A stretch of 64,000 nt of DNA from Wolbachia endosymbiont (group B) of Gerris lacustris (lineage in GTDB: Bacteria; Pseudomonadota; Alphaproteobacteria; Rickettsiales; Anaplasmataceae), in assembly GCF_964028355.1 (NCBI RefSeq), contig NZ_OZ034761.1, positions 1,054,001 through 1,118,000 on the forward strand. Reading direction: 5' to 3'. Position 1 is the first letter of the stretch, and each line of letters starts with the position of its first letter. The notes beneath the pieces are model-generated. The model saw only the letters and a program-made list of their open reading frames with translations, ran no database searches and was not told where the DNA came from. This document shows, in pieces, positions 58,599-64,000 of the stretch. A program made the translations under genes and the position numbers.

Positions 58599-59218
58599 TA
58601 CCAACTCTCATTATTAATGAACCAAATAAGAAGCATTGCAGAGTTGTTTAACCGTGGAAGGGGAAAGAGAGGTAATAAATTTACACAAAGCGCTCTCAAG
58701 CAGAACAATTATATTGCTGAAGAAAAAGGTTATGATGCCGGCAAGAAAATTTCAGGAATAAAGCGTCATATTGCAGTAGATACGCAAGGTTTGCCACATG
58801 CAATTTATATTACTACAGCTAATATCGGAGATCGTACTGCTGCTGTAGAGATGATTTGTAACGCAAGAAAAAATCTTTCCGAAGTTCAAAATATACTAGT
58901 TGATGCAGGTTATACAGGAGAAAATTTTGCAACTCAAATAAAAACGACTATTGGTGCAACCGTTGAAGTAATAAAACGAAGTGAATTACATACCTTTGTT
59001 GTATTGCCAAAAAGGTGGGTTGTAGAGCGTTCTTTTGCTTGGCTGGAAAAGTGTAGACGGTTATGGAAAAATTGCGAGCGTAAACTCAATACTAGACTAC
59101 AAATGGTCGTTCTAGCTTTTACTGCCTTGCTCCTCAAAAGATTATGAACAGGCTCTTACTCCAGTATGGCTTTTTTTCCATTATTGTCTATTCGTTGCTT
59201 GTATAGCGGGAATTGGTA
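58599..59218 (-). mobile_element. IS630/IS5 chimera (620 bp)
   Basis: 58599-58710 is the DDE-side end of an IS630; 58711-59155 is the 3' part of an IS5 (ATATTGCTGAAG to AACAGGCTC); 59156-59218 is the HTH-side end of the IS630. TTA at 59156-59158 directly after the IS5 end matches its target in IS630 (ACTTACTCC). So an IS5 inserted into an IS630, and a deletion then fused the two. Both IS630 ends remain; the outer flanks are TAA and TTA. Confidence 0.88.
58711..59147 (+). pseudogene. IS5 transposase C-terminal part in the chimera
   Basis: From IAEEKGYDAGKKISGIKRH to LLLKRL the sequence equals the second frame of the 40761 copy. The in-frame upstream 33 codons (from 58617) are antisense IS630 sequence, so the frame is an artefact of the fusion. 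Confidence 0.85.
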
Positions 59219-59233
59219 TTACTATTTTCATCT

Positions 59234-60262
59234 TTAGCTGTAGTAGTTTCGGCTGTTACAACAGTGGGGTTCAGCTTTCTTCATCACTTCTTTTTCCACT
59301 TCTCCAGCAACTATTGTTCGATTTACTGATTCACAATTCTTTCCCCTTAAATGATTGTTGCACACATAATATCGATACCTTTTATTCTCTTTTTTTGAGT
59401 ATGTCAGAGTCATGTTTACATCACAGCCCTTGCACTTAATTATTCCCTTTAGCAACGCTTCCTCGTATTTCGCCTTTCTATATGGCTGATTCTTTATCAA
59501 TTCCTGTGCTTTTTGCCATTTTTCCTCTTCTATTATCGCCTCATGCTTTCCCTCATACTCTTTCTCATAATGTCTTATCTTTCCCATATATATTGGATTT
59601 GTTATTATTCTCCTCACCGTTGCCTTTTTAAAGATGTCAGACCTTGTTCGGTATCCTTCTCTGTTTAACTCCCTTGCCAATTCTGCCATTGACTTCAGCT
59701 CCAAATATCTTTTAAATATATGCTTCACTATCTTTGCTTCTTTCTCATTTATTATTAATTCTTTATCTTTTACATCATACCCTAGCGGCAAAGTTCCTCC
59801 CATCCACAATCCTTGCTCTTTTGATGTTGCTATTTTGTTTTTTACTCTTTCTACGATCATTTCTCTTTCTAGTTGCGCTGCTCCTGATAACACCGTTTGC
59901 ACGAACTTTCCCATTGGCGTATTATTGTCAAATATCTGTGTTACTGCTACAAAATTTACTCGGTGCCTTCTAAAAAATGATGTTACCTCTATGCTGTCTT
60001 TTGTTTCCCTTGATAACCTGTCTAGCGTATATACTACCACACAATCCACTTCTCCTGCCTTTACATCTTCAAACAACTCCTTTATTGCTGGTCTTTCTAA
60101 ATTCTTTCCTGAGAAACCTCCATCGTCGTACCTTTCGGCCAATGCTACCCAGCCTTCTTTGCTCTTTATATATTTTTCACATGCTACTCGCTGCGCATCA
60201 AGACTGTTAAACTTTTGTTCTAGACCGTCTTCATTTGACTTTCTCGTATATATTCCACATCT
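59234..60262 (-). pseudogene. Phage WO large serine recombinase, damaged at both ends
   Basis: The catalytic N-terminal domain is present in frame: RCGIYTRKSNEDGLEQKF (nucleophile Ser in YTRKS), LDAQRVACEKYI, YDDGGFSGKNLERPAI, YTLDRLSRETKD. The recombinase domain (GTLPLGYDVKDKELIINEKEA) and a zinc ribbon (IIKCKGCDVNM..YYVCNNHLRGKNCE) follow. No ATG, GTG or TTG precedes the catalytic part after the in-frame stop at 60269-60271; the first start is a TTG at 60142, past the nucleophile. The C-terminal coiled-coil part is cut (..EVMKKAEPHCCNSRNYYS) 16 bases from the IS chimera. It is the phage integrase type of WO and is probably inactive. Confidence 0.8.
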
Positions 60263-60268
60263 TATCCT

Positions 60269-60711
60269 TTACACATTTTCCCTTCTCTTTTGATCACGCA
60301 AACCAAATAGGAGCGGCCCATTGTAACTCATTCCCATTATTTTTCCGGCTACTGCTGACAATGACGTGAAAAATTCTTCTCTGTAGATTAAACCCTTATC
60401 TGTTACCATTACTGCATGCGTCTCTTCCCCTCTCTCTCTAGTATTAATTCTGTCCCTTCTACTGGTAATTTATCGCTACTTATTCTTTTTCCCTCCTCTA
60501 GTCGATCTGCCAGATGCTCTAGTCTTTTTGTCCCCTTTCTTGACATTTCTCCATACGCTTTTTCCTGTATTCTATAAGCTAATCTTGGTATCAGATATTT
60601 CTTTGAGTATCTAGGTGCTTCTTCCTCATATACCTTCTTCCATATTTTTCTCAGTTCTGCCAACGCTTTTTTCTCTAAATTCATTACTTTCTTTTCTGTT
60701 TCTTCCTCCAT
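60269..60711 (-). pseudogene. DUF2924-like phage WO protein, frameshifted
   Basis: The first frame (60409-60711) encodes MEEETEKKVMNLEKKALAEL.., YLIPRLAYRIQEKAYGEMSR.. and ends prematurely at EGKRRMQ. A one-base shift near 60425 continues as ETHAVMVTDKGLIYREEFFT.. and ..MSYNGPLLFGLRDQKRRENV to the TAA at 60269. DUF2924 genes regularly precede the WO serine recombinase, as here. The function is unknown. Confidence 0.7.
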
Positions 60712-60715
60712 ATTT

Positions 60716-61177
60716 TTAGCCTCTCATAAATAGCTTTTCAATCCTGTCTGTTTCTTTCTTTAATACCTCGGTTATCTCTTTACTATTTTTCGCATAATCC
60801 ATTGCTATCATTCCGAACTTATCTTCTTGCTCTATTTCTGCTCCTGCTTCCACTAACTCTTTTACTATTTCTACTTTCCCCACCATACATGCAAGGTGCA
60901 ATGGAGTGCATTTATTTTCATATTCTTTCGCATTTACATTCCCTCCTGATTTTATTAATTCTCTCACGGTTTCTAGATATTTCTCCGTTACCGCTAAGTG
61001 CAGTGCTGTGTATCCTTCTACATCTGCTGCATTCACATTCGCTCCTTTTTCGATTAATAACCTCACTGTTTTTGCGTCTACTGCATAATGTAGAACTGTT
61101 CTTCCATTCTCGTCTCTTTCATAAATATTTTTACTTGAGTTCTCTAATAGTGACTCCTCTTTTTCTTTTTTACTCAT
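60716..61177 (-). CDS. Phage WO ankyrin-repeat protein (153 residues)
   Basis: Four ankyrin repeats fill the protein: ENGRTVLHYAVDAKTVRLLI, VEGYTALHLAVTEKYLETVR, NKCTPLHLACMVGKVEIVKE and FGMIAMDYAKNSKEITEVL. AGGTGAGG precedes the ATG. It ends four bases before the DUF2924-like start and follows the next ankyrin gene by 38 bases, so these form one operon. Confidence 0.87.
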   Translation of the reverse strand: MSKKEKEESLLENSSKNIYERDENGRTVLHYAVDAKTVRLLIEKGANVNAADVEGYTALHLAVTEKYLETVRELIKSGGNVNAKEYENKCTPLHLACMVGKVEIVKELVEAGAEIEQEDKFGMIAMDYAKNSKEITEVLKKETDRIEKLFMRG

Positions 61178-61215
61178 AATCTACCTCACCTTTTCTTTAA
61201 ATTTTAACCCCTCTT

Positions 61216-61926
61216 TTAGGCCTTCTTTCTCACCACCTCATCTATCATTTCGTTCACTTGGCTCATTATCTTGCTTGCTAAATTTTGACATTCTTTCTTT
61301 ATTAGCGATTTGTCTCTCTTCCTTATTTCTCCTATCTCTATTATTTTTAGCTCCGGCATGTAGCTCCCATTCAACATGTCTGCTATTTCTCCCACTAGCC
61401 CCTCTATTCCATAGCACGTCAGTTCTCTACTTTTTGTTATTCCTCCTTGTTCTCTCAGAAACTTACTCGCCTTTTCATTCTCTTCGCTATTCCATGAACA
61501 ATACTTTTCACTTTCCCAGATGTAATACATTGGTGTTGCGCCATATTTATTCAGTTGATTAACCTCAGCCCCTGCCTTTACCAGCTCTTTTATTATTTCA
61601 ACTCCTGCTCCTCCCATTTTACACGCAGAGTGCAATGGCGTACATCCGGTGATGTATTGAGTGGCATTTACTTCTGCTCCTTCCCTTAGCAGCACTTTTA
61701 CATTTTCTAAGCTTTTTGCAAATACTGCACAGTGTAGTGGTGTATAACCATTTTTATCTCTTGCATTTACCTCTGCCCCTTTTTTTATTAATAATCTCAC
61801 TGTTTTGTAATCAGAGATTTCTACTGCTTGGTGTAATATCGTCTCTCCTTCTTCATTTCTTTTATTAATGTTTTTAAACCCGTTACTTGATACTTCTTTA
61901 AAAAACTTACTCTTGCTAAAACTCAT
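61216..61926 (-). CDS. Phage WO ankyrin-repeat protein (236 residues)
   Basis: Ankyrin repeats cover residues ~15-140 (EEGETILHQAVEISDYKTVR, KNGYTPLHCAVFAKSLENVK, TGCTPLHSACKMGGAGVEII, YGATPMYYIWES). The C-terminal helical part (EIADMLNGSYMPELKIIEIG.., NLASKIMSQVNEMIDEVV) is not recognised. The ATG at 61926 has GAGG eight bases upstream; a GTG at 61938 is less likely. Tail-module ankyrin genes are typical of WO. Confidence 0.85.
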   Translation of the reverse strand: MSFSKSKFFKEVSSNGFKNINKRNEEGETILHQAVEISDYKTVRLLIKKGAEVNARDKNGYTPLHCAVFAKSLENVKVLLREGAEVNATQYITGCTPLHSACKMGGAGVEIIKELVKAGAEVNQLNKYGATPMYYIWESEKYCSWNSEENEKASKFLREQGGITKSRELTCYGIEGLVGEIADMLNGSYMPELKIIEIGEIRKRDKSLIKKECQNLASKIMSQVNEMIDEVVRKKA

Positions 61927-62094
61927 TTCATACCTCACAAAATTAGCTTTTCTAGCGCCAGATAAATTTCTTATATTTACCTGCTGCTATTCAAGTCATG
62001 TCCTTTTTAGCATGAGAAAGCAAGTCTTTTTCTTTTTATTTCATACACTTTTACCTATTATTAATATAATATATGAGGATCTAAATATAAGTAT

Positions 62095-63255
62095 TTAACT
62101 TATTAGAGATATTACTTGACTATTTTTCCAACTTCTGTGCAAATGTCTATGTTCGTGCCACTTCAGTACTCCTGGGTAAAATACTAAAATGTAATTTTCT
62201 AATTCGTGTATCGAATCTTCTTTTCCTGAACTTCTATCATTTTCGCAACTAACGTGATATTCCGTTAAATTAGCTTTCGCAACCTTTTGATCAGTAAGAT
62301 TCTTTGCTTCATATTCATAGCTGATATTAAATCTTTCCAAAATTGGTTTGTATTCCAAGTTCCATAGCTGATCAGAAAGTTTATCATTACCAAGGAAAAG
62401 TGTGCCTCCTATCTCTTCTTGATAACAAAGAGGAAAACAGCTATTTATTTCTCCTAATTTCCAGCTATCTGACAGTACAATCTGTGCTTTGGCAAACTTT
62501 ATTGGTGGTAGTAAACTCTGCGAAATAGAATATAGTGCTTTGACATTATACCACAGGTGACTTCGTTCATATATTCCACTGTAGTTTTTGGTATGTGGCT
62601 CTGTTTCTTCAAGTATTGCAACATCTAGGCGATATAAATCATTGCTAAAACTTCTCTCATAATGATTTCGAAATGTACTAAAATTGAAAGTTGCATTTGC
62701 TATTTTTAGTTTAAATGAATTTTTCCGACCAAAAGACAACATTGGCCCTTCTTTTTCAACTTTCACCCCTGAATAGTCTGATAGAAGATCTCCGAAAAAA
62801 CTTTCGTCTAATATGAATCTTTGAGCATTGTAATAGTCATTAAAAATTCTCATTAGTCGCGATCTTGCTGGTAATGACAGCTTTGCCAATTCTACAACTG
62901 CATCTACAAAAAAGTCATTTGGCACATCCTTTATTCCAATTTGCAGCTCAAAAAAATGTTTTCCAGGCGGTTCTTCAATAATTGTAATCTCATCTATATT
63001 TGCCCATTTTAGAGCTATTTTTAATGATGTTAGCGTTCCTCTAACTCTTTGAAATTTTACTCCTTCTGTTACAGCCTTTTTCTTATCCTTCACCCAGAAT
63101 AAAATTTCTTCTAATCCATATTCTTCTATTATCCATGGTAATGTTTCTTCTTTCAGGTTGAACTTAAACCCTCTTATACAGCTCGAATCTACTTTATAAT
63201 CTATTGCTTCAACTATTCTACGTTCTTGTTTTGTGGCATTAGGTGGTAGAAGCAT
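62095..63255 (-). CDS. Phage tail protein I (baseplate)
   Basis: The 386-residue protein starts MLLPPNATKQERRIVEAIDY; the N-terminal ~180 residues (WIIEEYGLEEILFWVKDKKK, VRGTLTSLKIALKWANID, LAKLSLPARSRLMRIFNDYY) resemble the P2 gpI family. The C-terminal half is extra relative to P2 and may form a tail-fibre attachment part. Its ATG overlaps the stop of the baseplate J gene by one base (TAATG), showing translational coupling. Confidence 0.8.
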   Translation of the reverse strand: MLLPPNATKQERRIVEAIDYKVDSSCIRGFKFNLKEETLPWIIEEYGLEEILFWVKDKKKAVTEGVKFQRVRGTLTSLKIALKWANIDEITIIEEPPGKHFFELQIGIKDVPNDFFVDAVVELAKLSLPARSRLMRIFNDYYNAQRFILDESFFGDLLSDYSGVKVEKEGPMLSFGRKNSFKLKIANATFNFSTFRNHYERSFSNDLYRLDVAILEETEPHTKNYSGIYERSHLWYNVKALYSISQSLLPPIKFAKAQIVLSDSWKLGEINSCFPLCYQEEIGGTLFLGNDKLSDQLWNLEYKPILERFNISYEYEAKNLTDQKVAKANLTEYHVSCENDRSSGKEDSIHELENYILVFYPGVLKWHEHRHLHRSWKNSQVISLIS

Positions 63256-64000
63256 TAGTTTTTACCTATAAATTCAATATTCAAAGTTTTCAATATAGGA
63301 CATTCATTTCCTCTAATTACAACATCCTCTTTTGGCTCGATTAATTCTACGTTTTCTACTCCTTCCACAAACAAATTCGCTATTATCCAAGATTTTGTAA
63401 CATTCCATCCCAATCTTTTGCTTGCTTCAAACTTCTTGATGAACTGCTTCTTGATTTCTTCCTCTGATATTACAGGACTTACGCTCACTCTGCTGTGAAT
63501 ATCTATTTCCGTAATATTGCAACCTATCACTGTTACTGTATCGGTTAAAACCCTTATATCATCTCTAGTAACCTGCTTTTTTACAATTTCTAGTAGCTCT
63601 TCTGACACTATGCCAGTTGTTGTTGATAAGATTGAAATTTGTACTTTCCCTGGTATAGGTGATTCTACTAATGCATCTTTTACTCTACTATCTGCTGACA
63701 GTGCATGATATTTATAATATTCCTTACTTCCTCCTGTTGACCAACCTGCTATTTTTGCTTTTATTCTTTTTCTAAAATGTTCATCATCTTCTTCATTTTG
63801 CCTCTCTACTCCATAAAATTCAGCTAAAGAGTCAAGATCTTCTCCTGTTGCAAATTTAAGTAAATTACCCTTTACAGCTTCGTTTATCCTTTGTCTGAGT
63901 AAAAGTTCTCGCCATGCTGCTACCTCCAGAATCTTTATTGCTGGATCGGATTCTACTAACGCTGAAAAGGTTTCATCTCTACGCACTAACTCCTCCTTCA
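63255..64000 (-). CDS. Phage baseplate assembly protein J, 5' end beyond the window
   Basis: The frame is open to the window edge (KEELVRRDETFSALVESDPA..). Family segments include WRELLLRQRINEAVKGNLLKFATGEDLDSLAEFYGVERQ and RIKAKIAGWSTGGSKEYYKYHALSADSRVKDA. Baseplate J proteins form the wedge of contractile-tail phages. A GTG at 63986 is an internal candidate, but the P2-type protein is about 300 residues, so the real start is probably outside. It lies upstream of tail protein I, the P2 order. Confidence 0.88.
   Translation of the reverse strand, partial: KEELVRRDETFSALVESDPAIKILEVAAWRELLLRQRINEAVKGNLLKFATGEDLDSLAEFYGVERQNEEDDEHFRKRIKAKIAGWSTGGSKEYYKYHALSADSRVKDALVESPIPGKVQISILSTTTGIVSEELLEIVKKQVTRDDIRVLTDTVTVIGCNITEIDIHSRVSVSPVISEEEIKKQFIKKFEASKRLGWNVTKSWIIANLFVEGVENVELIEPKEDVVIRGNECPILKTLNIEFIGKN

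Noticed and set aside
58617..59147. Novel 176-residue fusion protein
   Set aside because: The first 33 codons are antisense IS630 sequence and the rest is the tail of an IS5 transposase; it is a by-product of the deletion.

Overview
The window is AT-rich (roughly two thirds A+T) and reads as a Wolbachia chromosome. Core genes of a small alphaproteobacterial genome (groESL, ygfZ, rmuC, a D,D-carboxypeptidase, gmk, pyrB, an iron-binding ABC protein, nadK, rpmE, fabD, gpmI, tRNA-Asn) sit among ankyrin, LRR, OTU and pentapeptide proteins, many insertion sequences and phage WO genes. No search was run, so family names come from recognised motifs.

Layout. 1-2.2 kb: groEL (cut by the window edge), groES, ygfZ. 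2.2-13.3 kb: accessory block with an interrupted small gene, an IS630 copy, a 1099-residue ankyrin protein, and a module of Rpn-type nuclease, double-HTH regulator and RadC-like protein; the nuclease gene is split by an IS256-type element. 13.4-17.3 kb: porin-like protein, rmuC, dacF-like. 17.3-20.9 kb: an IS110 element, a truncated radC and an IS4-type transposase fragment carrying a 399-bp tandem duplication. 20.9-26.9 kb: two ankyrin proteins, gmk and a pentapeptide protein. 27.5-35.9 kb: mostly housekeeping genes with clusters of short palindromic repeats. 36-41.6 kb: an LRR gene split by IS630, tRNA-Asn, three IS630 structures and an IS5. 41.7-45 kb: a two-gene operon that looks like a cytoplasmic incompatibility (cif) pair, a CifA-like protein followed by a protein with an OTU protease domain and a PD-(D/E)XK nuclease domain; the second gene is cut at its 3' end by IS630. 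46-54.4 kb: a phage tail gene stub, two further Rpn nucleases, and a decayed inverted second copy of the HTH-RadC module buried under IS481, IS256 and IS630 insertions. 54.4-60.3 kb: a proline-rich membrane protein with an internal duplication, an OTU protein truncated by IS5, an Arg-Gly-rich C-terminal fragment and an IS630/IS5 chimera. 59.2-64 kb: phage WO genes on the minus strand: baseplate J, tail protein I, two ankyrin genes, a DUF2924-like gene and a serine recombinase, the last two damaged.

The dominant process is insertion and recombination of a 1103-bp IS630-type element: six full copies, two inverted composites and one chimera. Two in-window comparisons show that it duplicates 3 bp (TTA) at its target. 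Its copies have broken an LRR gene, the cifB-like gene, a phage tail gene and an IS256 element. The flanks of several copies are reverse-complement pairs, as inversion between opposed copies would leave. The strongest biological candidate is the cif-like pair at 41670-44986.
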